Of a stretch of DNA of 64,000 bases, positions 7,621 to 15,489 are shown piece by piece. The stretch is from positions 1 to 64,000 of the forward strand of contig JBCDBR010000005.1 of NCBI GenBank assembly GCA_039183205.1, written 5' to 3'. Position 1 is the first letter of the stretch. Every line of letters starts with the position of its first letter. The notes beneath the pieces are model-generated. The model saw only the letters and a list, made by a program, of their open reading frames with translations. It was not told the origin of the DNA and made no database searches. Source of the DNA: HKCCE3408 sp039183205. Lineage in GTDB: Bacteria > Pseudomonadota > Alphaproteobacteria > Rhodobacterales > Rhodobacteraceae. The translations under genes were made by a program, and so were the position numbers.

Positions 7621-8574
7621 CTATCCCAGCATATCGAAAAACCCTTCGCCGGCCCGCGCGCGGAGGTCACTGGCCATCGCAGCACCTAACGCCGCCGCCT
7701 CGACCAAGGGCGCTGTACGGTCGTCACTGATCACTTCGGACCCGTCCGGCCGCAGAATTTCGCCGCGCAAGCGAATATCCGGTCCATGTATTTCCGCAAG
7801 TCCGGCAATCGGGGTTTGGCATGACCCATCCAGGCCCGCCAAAAACGCACGTTCAGCATCAAGCCGTTGGCCTGTTGCAGTGTCGTGAATGGTGGCCAGC
7901 ATAGCGGCAGAAATGGGGTCATCAATGCGCCGTTCGATGCAGATGGCACCTTGGGCGACCGCTGGAAGCATGTCTTCTGTGGACAATGCGACCCGCGGGA
8001 CGTCGTCCAAGCCCAACCGGTTCAAACCGGCCATGGCTAAAAACGTCGCGCTGGCGATGCCGTCGCGCAGCTTTGCCATACGCGTTTGGACGTTGCCGCG
8101 AAATTCAACGATTTCCAGATCTGGTCGCCGCGCGCGCAATTGCGCCCGGCGTCGCAATGAAGATGTGCCCACAACTGACCCGTTTGGCAGATCAGACAAT
8201 CGATCACCACTCAGTGTCACAAACGCATCCCTGACGTCTTCACGCGGAAGATAACAGTCGATGATAAGACCTGCAGGTTGCTCAACCGGCATGTCTTTGG
8301 TGGAGTGAACCGCGATGTCAATGTCGTGCTGCAACATCGCATCCTCGATTTCTTTAGTAAAAAGTCCCTTTCCACCGATTTCTGACAAGGGCCGATCCAA
8401 AACCCGATCGCCGGTCGTCTTAATAACGACAATCGAGAAGGCCAGAGGATCAAGCCCGTAGGCAGCCGACAGCCGGTCACGTGTTTCATGCGCCTGTGCC
8501 AACGCCAATGGAGAGCCCCGCGTGCCAATGCGGAGGGGTGCAGACGGGTCGGGAAGTGGGATTTGTAGCGTCAT
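7621..8574 (-). CDS. hemC: Hydroxymethylbilane synthase (porphobilinogen deaminase)
   Basis: This 317-residue enzyme joins four porphobilinogen units into hydroxymethylbilane in tetrapyrrole synthesis. Visible family signatures are RIGTRGSPLALAQA near the N-terminus, KDMPVEQPAGL, VVGTSSLRRRAQL, EFRGNVQTRMAKL, and LDGSCQTPIAG with the cysteine that anchors the dipyrromethane cofactor. The start chosen is ATG at 8574 (MTLQIPLPDP); upstream in-frame ATGs fall within hemE on the other strand. It is divergent from hemE, with an 89-bp shared regulatory region containing a PpsR-type motif. Confidence 0.96.
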   Translation of the reverse strand: MTLQIPLPDPSAPLRIGTRGSPLALAQAHETRDRLSAAYGLDPLAFSIVVIKTTGDRVLDRPLSEIGGKGLFTKEIEDAMLQHDIDIAVHSTKDMPVEQPAGLIIDCYLPREDVRDAFVTLSGDRLSDLPNGSVVGTSSLRRRAQLRARRPDLEIVEFRGNVQTRMAKLRDGIASATFLAMAGLNRLGLDDVPRVALSTEDMLPAVAQGAICIERRIDDPISAAMLATIHDTATGQRLDAERAFLAGLDGSCQTPIAGLAEIHGPDIRLRGEILRPDGSEVISDDRTAPLVEAAALGAAMASDLRARAGEGFFDMLG

Positions 8575-8580
8575 GTGGTC

Positions 8581-8598
8581 TGTCAACTGAAATAGACA
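8581..8598. promoter_or_regulatory. PpsR/CrtJ-type binding motif between hemC and hemE
   Basis: The sequence reads TGTC, ten bases, then GACA, an exact match to the extended motif TGTc-N10-gACA (core TGT-N12-ACA) bound by the redox- and light-responsive repressor PpsR/CrtJ. In Rhodobacter species this regulator is known to control tetrapyrrole genes including hemC and hemE. The site is 6 bp upstream of the hemC ATG and 66 bp upstream of hemE. A TTGACA at 8610-8615 next to it may be the hemE -35 element. Confidence 0.6.
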
Positions 8599-8663
8599 CG
8601 TCGAGTGCCTTGACACCAATTGAACGGGGTTGGACGGTGCGCGCAAGAGAAAAGGACTGGCCA

Positions 8664-9695
8664 ATGGCTGAGAAAAAGCTTTTGTTGCGCGCGCTTGGCG
8701 GAGAAACACTTCCCGTACCCCCTGTCTGGTTGATGAGACAGGCCGGCCGTTATCTGCCGGAGTATCGCGCGACCCGAGCACAAGCCGGAGACTTCCTATC
8801 GCTTTGCTACAACTCAGAACTTGCCGCCGAAGTCACGCTCCAGCCGATCCGACGTTTTGGGTTCGACGCGGCAATTTTGTTTGCCGATATCCTTTTGGTC
8901 CCACACGCACTTGGCGCCGATCTTTGGTTTGAGACCGGTGAGGGCCCGCGGCTCTCGACTGTTACCAGCAAAGAGGACTTGGCAACGTTAAAGGGTCCCG
9001 AGGAAATCCACGAACATCTCGCGCCGATCTACGCAACCGTGCGCATTCTGTCAGGTGAATTGCCGAAAGACACGACACTGATTGGCTTTGCCGGTGCCCC
9101 TTGGACTGTTGCAACCTACATGATTGCCGGACGCGGCACGCCTGACCAAGGGCCTGCCCATGCCTTAAAAGGCACTGATCGAGCGACCTTCGAGGCCCTA
9201 TTGGATCTCATTACCGAAGCAACGATCGGGTACCTCGCGGCCCAGATTGATGCCGGCGCAGAGGTCATCAAGATATTTGACAGTTGGGCCGGATCACTGA
9301 CCGGAGATGACTTTGATGCCTACGCGAAAGGACCCGCCAAACGCATCGTATCCGCCTTGAAATCGCAATATCCGAAAGTGCCCATCATCGCGTTTCCGCG
9401 TGGCGCGGGTGAAAGCTATCTCGGCTTTGCAGGCGATGTCGGCGCAGATTGCGTTGCCATCGACACCGCCGTCGATGTGCGGTGGGCGGCAGAGCGGCTC
9501 CAACCGCATGCGTGCGTTCAGGGCAATCTTGACCCACGCCTGATGGTCGAAGGCGGCGCGCCATTGGTTTCCGAAACGCAGCGGATTTGCGAGACTATGG
9601 GGCGCGGGCCGCATATCTTCAATTTAGGTCACGGCATCACGCCTGACGCGGATCCCGATAACGTTTCAAGACTGCTCGAGGCCATTAGGGGATGA
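8664..9695 (+). CDS. hemE: Uroporphyrinogen decarboxylase
   Basis: This 343-residue enzyme converts uroporphyrinogen III to coproporphyrinogen III. The family N-terminal signature PVWLMRQAGRYLPEYR is at about residues 18-33. GFAGAPWTVATYM and the C-terminal LGHGITPDADP are also present. The ATG at 8664 is used because AAGGA lies 8 bp upstream and homologues begin near this residue; in-frame sequence back to 8481 overlaps hemC. It is divergent from hemC, and its stop overlaps the start of the FAD oxidoreductase by 4 bp. Confidence 0.97.
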   Translation: MAEKKLLLRALGGETLPVPPVWLMRQAGRYLPEYRATRAQAGDFLSLCYNSELAAEVTLQPIRRFGFDAAILFADILLVPHALGADLWFETGEGPRLSTVTSKEDLATLKGPEEIHEHLAPIYATVRILSGELPKDTTLIGFAGAPWTVATYMIAGRGTPDQGPAHALKGTDRATFEALLDLITEATIGYLAAQIDAGAEVIKIFDSWAGSLTGDDFDAYAKGPAKRIVSALKSQYPKVPIIAFPRGAGESYLGFAGDVGADCVAIDTAVDVRWAAERLQPHACVQGNLDPRLMVEGGAPLVSETQRICETMGRGPHIFNLGHGITPDADPDNVSRLLEAIRG

Positions 9696-10837
9696 CCTTC
9701 GACTATGCCGTGATTGGTCGCGGCCTTTGGGGCAGCGCGGCGGCCTTTTGGTTAGCACAAGCGGGGTATCGTATCGCGCTGATTGGTCCAGGCGAGCCCG
9801 CGGATTATGCCCAATTCGATGGTCCATTTTCCAGCCATTTTGACGCAGCGCGGATCACCCGACGCATCGATACCGATCCGTTTTGGGCCGAGGTTTCGAC
9901 TGCGTCCATGGCACGCTACGGCACGCTGCAATCGACCAGTGGCATACCGTTTTATGCGCCTTCCGGTGGAATGATGGCATCAGATGGGCCGGAATTCGCG
10001 GCCCGCATCACAAAGGTTGCGGAGGCCACGGGCGCGCGGACAGAACGTCTTTCCGGCACCGAACTGGCGCAGCGATTTCCGATGTTTGCTTTTGCCGAGG
10101 GCACGATAGGCGTTCTCGACCCGACCGGCGGCACGATTGATCCACGCGCCATGCGCCATGCGCATGAGACGCTGGCCATCCGACACGGAGCCACCGTATT
10201 GCGTGAAATTGCCGTGGCGCTCGACGGCGGCTCGATCCGTTTGGCCTCCGGCCGATCGGTATCGGCAGGACATGTTTTGGTGGCACAGGGCAGTTATGCA
10301 AGGCTGACCCCGCTCCTGGCGCCCAGACCCGACATGACGGTCGCGGCGCGCACAATTTGCCTTGCCGAAGTGTCGCAATCGGAGGCCGAAAGGCTCTGCA
10401 ACATGCCGAGCTTGATTTGGCACGGTGCGAAAGATGAAAGCGCGCATTATCTGTTGCCACCGGTAACGTATCCAGACGGGCGCATTCGGCTGAAAATCGG
10501 CGGGGAACTGACAGACCGTCTAATTTCCACTCAGGCCGAAGCGCGGGCGTGGTTCCATAGCGGGGGCGATCCGGACGTTGGTGCCTATCTCGAAAACGCG
10601 TTGCGCGGCCTTATGCCGAAACTGGAGATTGGCTCTATAAGCACCGCGCCGTGCATTTTATCCCATAACGCGTCTGGCTATCCGGAGATTTCCCGGATCT
10701 CTGACCGCCTAACGATTGCAACAGCCTGCAACGGCGCCGGTGCGAAATGTGCCGACGAGCTCGGACGCCGCGCCGCATCAGTTGCCGCCGGATACGATAT
10801 TACGCTTCGGCTGGCTTTGGCCAATGTCGAGACATGA
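9692..10837 (+). CDS. FAD-dependent oxidoreductase of the DAO family
   Basis: This 381-residue protein starts with a dinucleotide-binding fold (YAVIGRGLWGSAAAFWLAQAG, GxGxxG at residues 8-13) and continues with the DAO domain layout of sarcosine and methyltryptophan oxidase relatives. A late ATACNGAGAKCADELGR segment resembles the FAD-contacting C-terminus. Family enzymes oxidise secondary or methylated amines or amino acids with oxygen. The real substrate is unknown. The start overlaps the hemE stop by 4 bp, so it is translationally coupled to hemE although no haem role is evident. Confidence 0.85.
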   Translation: MTFDYAVIGRGLWGSAAAFWLAQAGYRIALIGPGEPADYAQFDGPFSSHFDAARITRRIDTDPFWAEVSTASMARYGTLQSTSGIPFYAPSGGMMASDGPEFAARITKVAEATGARTERLSGTELAQRFPMFAFAEGTIGVLDPTGGTIDPRAMRHAHETLAIRHGATVLREIAVALDGGSIRLASGRSVSAGHVLVAQGSYARLTPLLAPRPDMTVAARTICLAEVSQSEAERLCNMPSLIWHGAKDESAHYLLPPVTYPDGRIRLKIGGELTDRLISTQAEARAWFHSGGDPDVGAYLENALRGLMPKLEIGSISTAPCILSHNASGYPEISRISDRLTIATACNGAGAKCADELGRRAASVAAGYDITLRLALANVET

Positions 10838-10840
10838 AAA

Positions 10841-10869
10841 GGCCCGCCACGTCATATGCGGGCAGGCCC
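10841..10869 (-). terminator. Hairpin terminator between convergent genes
   Basis: GCCCGC (10842-10847) pairs with GCGGGC (10858-10863) across a 10-nt loop. On the minus strand the stem is followed by CTTTTC, giving a reasonable terminator for the outer-membrane protein gene. It may also slow transcription from the plus strand, since it lies just after the oxidoreductase stop. Confidence 0.5.
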
Positions 10870-10888
10870 TTAGAAGTTATGATCGCCG

Positions 10889-11485
10889 CTAAAAGCGGAA
10901 ATTGACCGAAATGCCTGCCGTGGTGGCTTCGGCATCCAGACCGTCAAGGTCAAAGTCGTCGAATTCATGGTACAAAAGTTCCGCACCGATCGTAATCTGA
11001 TCGGTCACGAATGCCTCATAACCCAGCCCCACAAAATAGCCCGTTGAGTCGCCGACGGCACCGTCGGACGTGTTAACGCGCGCCAGACCCAAGGTCGCGT
11101 ATATCCAATCGCGGCTCAGGTCCACACCGCCTCGAACACCGCCGCGCAAAACAGATTCGACGTCGGTCACGCCGCCAAGGTCGATATCCGTGCCGTCGAA
11201 TTGAAGACCGCCGCCCAAAATGAATTGGCCGAAATCATAATCATAATAGGCCCGCAACCCAAGAAACGGCTCGTCTCCAGAAAGCGACGCGACGCCGGAT
11301 GTCTCAACATCGATGAACCCGAATTGCAAGCCGCCGGAGAAACCCGTGAAGTCCGAAATCGGCGCAGGTGGCGCGACGACCACTGGCGCCTCTGCTTCTA
11401 CGGGAACTGGGCCCGCGGCCATCGTTGGAACTGCAAGCGCGCCTAGCATTAAGGACGCGATGCCGATCGTAATATACTGCTTCAT
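10889..11485 (-). CDS. Outer-membrane beta-barrel protein (opacity/Omp25-like)
   Basis: This 198-residue protein begins with a Sec signal peptide of about 23 residues ending MAA, then a Pro/Ala/Val-rich linker. The rest consists of alternating amphipathic strands (FSGGLQFGFIDVE, FLGLRAYYDYDFGQFILGGGLQF, GYFVGLGYEAFVTDQITIGAELLYHEF). It ends with the strand VNFRF, whose terminal Phe is the outer-membrane assembly signal. Size and pattern fit an eight-stranded barrel. The role is unknown and is probably structural in the envelope. It is monocistronic, with its own promoter and a hairpin terminator. Confidence 0.85.
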   Translation of the reverse strand: MKQYITIGIASLMLGALAVPTMAAGPVPVEAEAPVVVAPPAPISDFTGFSGGLQFGFIDVETSGVASLSGDEPFLGLRAYYDYDFGQFILGGGLQFDGTDIDLGGVTDVESVLRGGVRGGVDLSRDWIYATLGLARVNTSDGAVGDSTGYFVGLGYEAFVTDQITIGAELLYHEFDDFDLDGLDAEATTAGISVNFRF

Positions 11486-11547
11486 CGTCTCATTCCTTTT
11501 ATTGAGTGCTTTTCGCCATTTGGCTGGCAGCTCTTCTTAATTTTGCT

Positions 11548-11575
11548 TAGATAGTGAACTCATAGCACTTCGCAA
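11548..11575 (-). promoter_or_regulatory. Candidate promoter of the outer-membrane protein gene
   Basis: On the minus strand TTGCGA (11575-11570), a 16-bp spacer and TATCTA (11553-11548) form a plausible sigma-70 promoter. Transcription would start near 11541, leaving a leader of about 55 nt before the ATG at 11485. Confidence 0.4.
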
Positions 11576-11668
11576 GATCGTGGTGGCTAACGATGCCGTG
11601 ACAGCCGACCTGCTGGCAAGATGATGCCGACCGCCCAAAGACAAACCAGACGACCAATTCGCATACAC

Positions 11669-12727
11669 ATGCCACAGATCGACCCACGAACGCTTGATGT
11701 GATCGCACCAAACTTCAAACGGCGGATGTCCGGCGTTTCGTCGACTGTCTATCGGCTGATCCCCATCCAAGCGAAAGACATTGCGATTGCAAGCTCTGGT
11801 CCTCGCTTGCCTCAGGAAATGCCTCAGGTGTCGGCGACCGCGCTATTGACGATGTCGAAGTCGGGCCCATCCGGCCGCAGGATTTGGCATGCACGTCGCA
11901 ACACCGAGATGTTGGTCGGACTGTTCCTACGCCGTGTCTTGCGCAAAAAGCTGCGACTTCTGTTCACATCGGCCGCGCAACGCCGCCACACCGGCTATAC
12001 GCGTTGGTTGTTGGGCCAGATGGACGCAATTGTCGCGACATCCGGCAAAGCTGCGTCGTATCTGGATCACACCGCTGACGTGATCCACCACGGCATCGAC
12101 ACCCAACAGTTCGCACCCGTCGCCAGCCGCGCCGAGGTCAGGCGCAGGCTAAATCTGCCCGCCGATCCAGTGCTTGTAGGGTGTTTTGGACGCATCCGGG
12201 CGCAAAAAGGCACGGATCTCTTTGTGGATGCGATGCTGCGTCTACTGCCCGACAGACCCGGCGCTATGGGGATCATAATGGGCGGCGTAACCTCAAACGA
12301 GACCGGTTTCGCCGATGACCTCCGCGCGCGCATCGCAGCCGCAGGACTGTCGGACCGGCTACATATCTTGCCCGAGGACCAGGGGTTTTCAATCGCCCCG
12401 TGGTTCCAAGCGATGGATCTCTATGTGGCGCCGCAACGGTGGGAAGGCTTTGGCCTGACACCGCTCGAAGCGATGGCTTGTGGCCTACCTGTTGTTGCAA
12501 CCCGCGTCGGCGCCTTCGAAGAGATCGTATTGGACGACGAAACCGGCCGTTTGGTTCCAGCCGATGACGTCGATGCACTGACCGGCGCGATTGGGTCCTA
12601 TCTCGACGACGCGGACACGCGCGCGTCGCACGGCGTGGCCGCACGCGCCCGCGCGGCATCCCAATTTCGCATCGAAGATGAAGCCGCCGCGCTGAACGCG
12701 GTATATCGCAAGCTTCTCAACAGCTGA
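11669..12727 (+). CDS. Family 4 glycosyltransferase (LpcC-like)
   Basis: This 352-residue GT-B enzyme has an N-terminal half opening DVIAPNFKRRMSGVSSTVYRL, like LPS-core mannosyltransferases such as rhizobial LpcC. The C-terminal donor-binding domain contains VGCFGRIRAQKGTDLF and the EX7E-type region PQRWEGFGLTPLEAMACGLPVVATRVGAFEEI. It likely adds a sugar to lipopolysaccharide core or another surface glycan at the cytoplasmic face. The start is uncertain: ATG at 11669 matches where homologues begin, while in-frame ATGs at 11621 and 11624 would add 15-16 residues. No strong ribosome binding site precedes any of them. It ends 6 bp from the convergent hemF stop. Confidence 0.88.
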   Translation: MPQIDPRTLDVIAPNFKRRMSGVSSTVYRLIPIQAKDIAIASSGPRLPQEMPQVSATALLTMSKSGPSGRRIWHARRNTEMLVGLFLRRVLRKKLRLLFTSAAQRRHTGYTRWLLGQMDAIVATSGKAASYLDHTADVIHHGIDTQQFAPVASRAEVRRRLNLPADPVLVGCFGRIRAQKGTDLFVDAMLRLLPDRPGAMGIIMGGVTSNETGFADDLRARIAAAGLSDRLHILPEDQGFSIAPWFQAMDLYVAPQRWEGFGLTPLEAMACGLPVVATRVGAFEEIVLDDETGRLVPADDVDALTGAIGSYLDDADTRASHGVAARARAASQFRIEDEAAALNAVYRKLLNS

Positions 12728-12733
12728 CGACGA

Positions 12734-13618
12734 TTAGGTCCATTTCGCAACCGGCGGAAGGCTCATGAGCACGGCATTGGCATCATGACCGGTTTCAAGA
12801 CCAAACTTGGTGCCGCGGTCGTAGACGAGATTATATTCCGCGTATAAGCCACGATGGATCAACTGCACCTCCCGGTCGTGTGCGTCAGATGGTTCATGCC
12901 GGCGGCGTTCGACCGGCGCAACGAAGGCTGGCAAAAACGCGCGGCCGACATCTTGGGTGAACGCGAAATCGGCCTCCCAATCACCGGTATTGTGATCGTC
13001 GAAGAAGATGCCGCCAACGCCGCGGGCACGTTGGCGATGCGGGATATAGAAATACTCATCAGCCCACTCCTTGAAGCGCTGGTAAAACCCTTCATCGTGC
13101 TTGTCGCATGCTGACTTGAGCGTGGTGTGAAAGTGATCGGTATCTTCGGGGTATTCAATGCAGGGATTGAGGTCGGCCCCGCCGCCAAACCACCAAGCAT
13201 CGGTTGTCCAGAACATTCGCGTATTCATATGAACCGCAGGAACACGCGGGTTTTGCATATGTGCAACCAGGCTAATCCCGGAAGCCCAAAACCGCGGATC
13301 CGTTTTCAATCCGCTAAGGTCCTTCCTCGCGGCCATCGCTTTGACGGCCCTCTCGCCCAATTCGCCATAGACGGTGGAGACATTGACGCCGACCTTCTCG
13401 AAAACCCGGCCGCCGCGCATGACGCTCATGAGACCACCGCCCTCGTCGGCATCGCCTGAACCACGGCGTGTCTCGCTGACCTCAAAGCGGCCGGGCGCTG
13501 CATCACCGCCCTGCGCATCCTCCAAACCTTCGAATGCAGCCACGATATCGTCTCGGAGCGTGCGAAACCAAGCCGATGCGCGGGCCTTTTGTGGCCCCAT
13601 CCCAACGTCCAATTGCAT
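12734..13618 (-). CDS. hemF: Aerobic coproporphyrinogen III oxidase
   Basis: This 294-residue enzyme performs the oxygen-dependent decarboxylation of coproporphyrinogen III to protoporphyrinogen IX. It shows the HemF blocks GGRVFEKVGVNVSTVYGEL, PRVPAVHMNTRMFWTTDAWWFGGGADLNPCIEYPEDTDHFH and RGVGGIFFDDHNTGDWE, with the end YNLVYDRGTKFGLETGHDANAVLMSLPPVAKW. The ATG at 13618 is chosen because AGAGGAAAGGG lies directly upstream; an in-frame TTG at 13660 has no ribosome binding site. It is monocistronic, the third haem gene in this 6-kb region. Confidence 0.96.
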   Translation of the reverse strand: MQLDVGMGPQKARASAWFRTLRDDIVAAFEGLEDAQGGDAAPGRFEVSETRRGSGDADEGGGLMSVMRGGRVFEKVGVNVSTVYGELGERAVKAMAARKDLSGLKTDPRFWASGISLVAHMQNPRVPAVHMNTRMFWTTDAWWFGGGADLNPCIEYPEDTDHFHTTLKSACDKHDEGFYQRFKEWADEYFYIPHRQRARGVGGIFFDDHNTGDWEADFAFTQDVGRAFLPAFVAPVERRRHEPSDAHDREVQLIHRGLYAEYNLVYDRGTKFGLETGHDANAVLMSLPPVAKWT

Positions 13619-13769
13619 TCCCTTTCCTCTTTCGTTTTGCGTATCAGTCAATTTCGCCAACGACCATCACAAACCCCTCAAATTGTGAGTGGATTTGCCC
13701 GGCAACATGTCGTAGGTTGGCAGAAATAGTCGCACAAGACGGCACCCCGAGGCAGACAGAGCAGGTCTC

Positions 13770-15329
13770 GTGACATACAGAACCGCGTTCCACGCCATGT
13801 TTGGCGTGATGATGATTGTGGCCATTTTGGCCGCCGCCCCAGGGCGCACAGCCCCCTATGCCGCCATGGTTATGGATGCGCGCACGGGCGAAGTTTTGCA
13901 TTCGCGCAACGCCGAGACGCGACTGCACCCTGCCTCGCTGACCAAGATGATGACGCTCTACATCGTTTTTGAGGCGGTGCGCCTGGGTGAAATCACGATG
14001 GACACCCCGGTGACGATTTCCCGCGAAGCGGCAAGCACACCCTATGCGCTTGGCTTCCGCGCCGGCAGTCAGGTGGAGTTGCGGTATCTGGTGCGCGCGG
14101 CCGCAGTGCGTTCGTCGAATGACGCGGCCGCCGCCATTGCCGAGGCAATTTCCGGGTCCGAAGCTGCGTTTGCGCGCAGAATGAACCGCACGGCGCGTGC
14201 GCTTGGCATGGTGCGCACGACCTTTCGAAACCCGCACGGTTTGACGGCCGAAGGCCATCTCAGCACAGCGCGAGACATGACGATCATGGGACGCCGTTTG
14301 TTCTATGACTATCCCCAATACTACGGCATTTTCGGCCGCTCCTCGACATATGCCGGGCCTATCGGAGAAGTTCCGAACACCAACCGGCAGGTTTTGAACA
14401 ATTATCGCGGGGCCGACGGGATCAAGACAGGGTTCACCAGTGCGGCCGGGTTCAATCTGACCGCGTCTGCCGAACGCGGCGCGGTCCGCATTCTGGCCAC
14501 GGTCTTTGGCGGGAATTCGGCGCCATCGCGCAATCAGCGCATAATGGAACTGTTGGATATGGGATTTGAGCGCGCACCCGCGCATGCAACCATACGCCAG
14601 CCAGACTTGCCAAGCTACGGGCCAGATGGCACCGACAGACCTGCGCAGGTTTCCGGCGGCCCGATTACGCGCAGCTTGCGCCCGATCATGCGGCCGGAGC
14701 GGGATGCAGAACCGGAATTGGCCCCGGACCTGCTGGCGGCAATCGAGACTTCTGTCGATGCCGCACTGGCGGAGATTGCCCGCGCCGACCAACCCGCTCA
14801 GCCCATTGTGGACACGGTGCAATCGGCACCTGCACCGCGGCCAACGGAAGCACCGGATCCTGCGACGCCTGGGCCGCAAGATGCGGTAGATGTCGCGCGC
14901 GCGCCACCTTTGGACCAACCCGTCGAGACCGCCAGCGCAGATATCGCCTTTCGCCAAGACGGCGTTCTGATCCTGTCTGGCGATGCCGTTTCCGCGACAC
15001 GGCCCCGGCCCCGACCGCTCGACATTGACGCAATGCTTGCACGCGCCGAACCGATCGAGCCGGAAATTGTCACGCGTTCGTCGTCCTCCGGCAGCCGGCT
15101 TTATGGCGTCTCGCTTGGACAATTCACCACGCAAAACGATGCGGAGCGAGCCTTGATCACCACCGCGTTGGCGGAGCTTGGAACCTTCGCAGATGCCTTG
15201 CGAAATGTGGCGCGGCGGGACGGGTATTTCGAAGCGCAATTTGCCGGCATGACATCCGAAGAGGCGACCCGCGCCTGCATTCGACTGGTGTCTCGTAACG
15301 TCGATTGCCTTCCATTCGGTCCATCCTGA
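13770..15329 (+). CDS. D-alanyl-D-alanine carboxypeptidase with SPOR domain
   Basis: This 519-residue protein is a periplasmic serine peptidase of family S11 (penicillin-binding protein 5/6 type). After an N-terminal signal sequence it shows the active-site triad: SLTK at about residue 56, SSN near 115 and KTG near 217. A long Pro/Ala-rich linker (about residues 290-430) joins it to a C-terminal SPOR domain (LYGVSLGQFTTQNDAERAL...CIRLVSRNVDCLPFG), which binds glycan strands lacking stem peptides and targets proteins to septa. It should trim the terminal D-Ala of peptidoglycan near division sites. The start is GTG at 13770. Confidence 0.93.
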   Translation: MTYRTAFHAMFGVMMIVAILAAAPGRTAPYAAMVMDARTGEVLHSRNAETRLHPASLTKMMTLYIVFEAVRLGEITMDTPVTISREAASTPYALGFRAGSQVELRYLVRAAAVRSSNDAAAAIAEAISGSEAAFARRMNRTARALGMVRTTFRNPHGLTAEGHLSTARDMTIMGRRLFYDYPQYYGIFGRSSTYAGPIGEVPNTNRQVLNNYRGADGIKTGFTSAAGFNLTASAERGAVRILATVFGGNSAPSRNQRIMELLDMGFERAPAHATIRQPDLPSYGPDGTDRPAQVSGGPITRSLRPIMRPERDAEPELAPDLLAAIETSVDAALAEIARADQPAQPIVDTVQSAPAPRPTEAPDPATPGPQDAVDVARAPPLDQPVETASADIAFRQDGVLILSGDAVSATRPRPRPLDIDAMLARAEPIEPEIVTRSSSSGSRLYGVSLGQFTTQNDAERALITTALAELGTFADALRNVARRDGYFEAQFAGMTSEEATRACIRLVSRNVDCLPFGPS

Positions 15330-15330
15330 G

Positions 15331-15489
15331 CTACGATTTTGGCTGATCGTCATAGTCGTCCGTCAGAATGCGATTGGCGCTGCCGTCCGGGTCATCGAAC
15401 TGACCGCGCTTGAGCAGCCAAAAGAAAAAGCCGAGCCCCAACCCACCGAGAAACAGGGATACGGGGATCAATATGCCCAAGACCGACAT
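15331..15489 (-). CDS. ccoS: cbb3-type cytochrome oxidase assembly protein CcoS
   Basis: This 52-codon gene has an N-terminal membrane helix (MSVLGILIPVSLFLGGLG...FFWLL) followed by KRGQFDDPDGSANRILTDD, the pattern of CcoS/FixS. CcoS is needed for metal and haem maturation of cbb3 oxidase. Its ATG overlaps the ccoI stop by one base (TGATG), so it is the last gene of ccoGHIS. It is easily missed because of its size. Confidence 0.9.
   Translation of the reverse strand: MSVLGILIPVSLFLGGLGLGFFFWLLKRGQFDDPDGSANRILTDDYDDQPKS

Noticed and set aside
13644..15353. A 569-codon open frame on the minus strand opposite the D,D-carboxypeptidase
   Set aside because: It is rich in Arg, His and Gly with no domain signature, and the opposite frame carries SLTK, SSN, KTG and a SPOR domain. 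It is a shadow of high-GC coding sequence.
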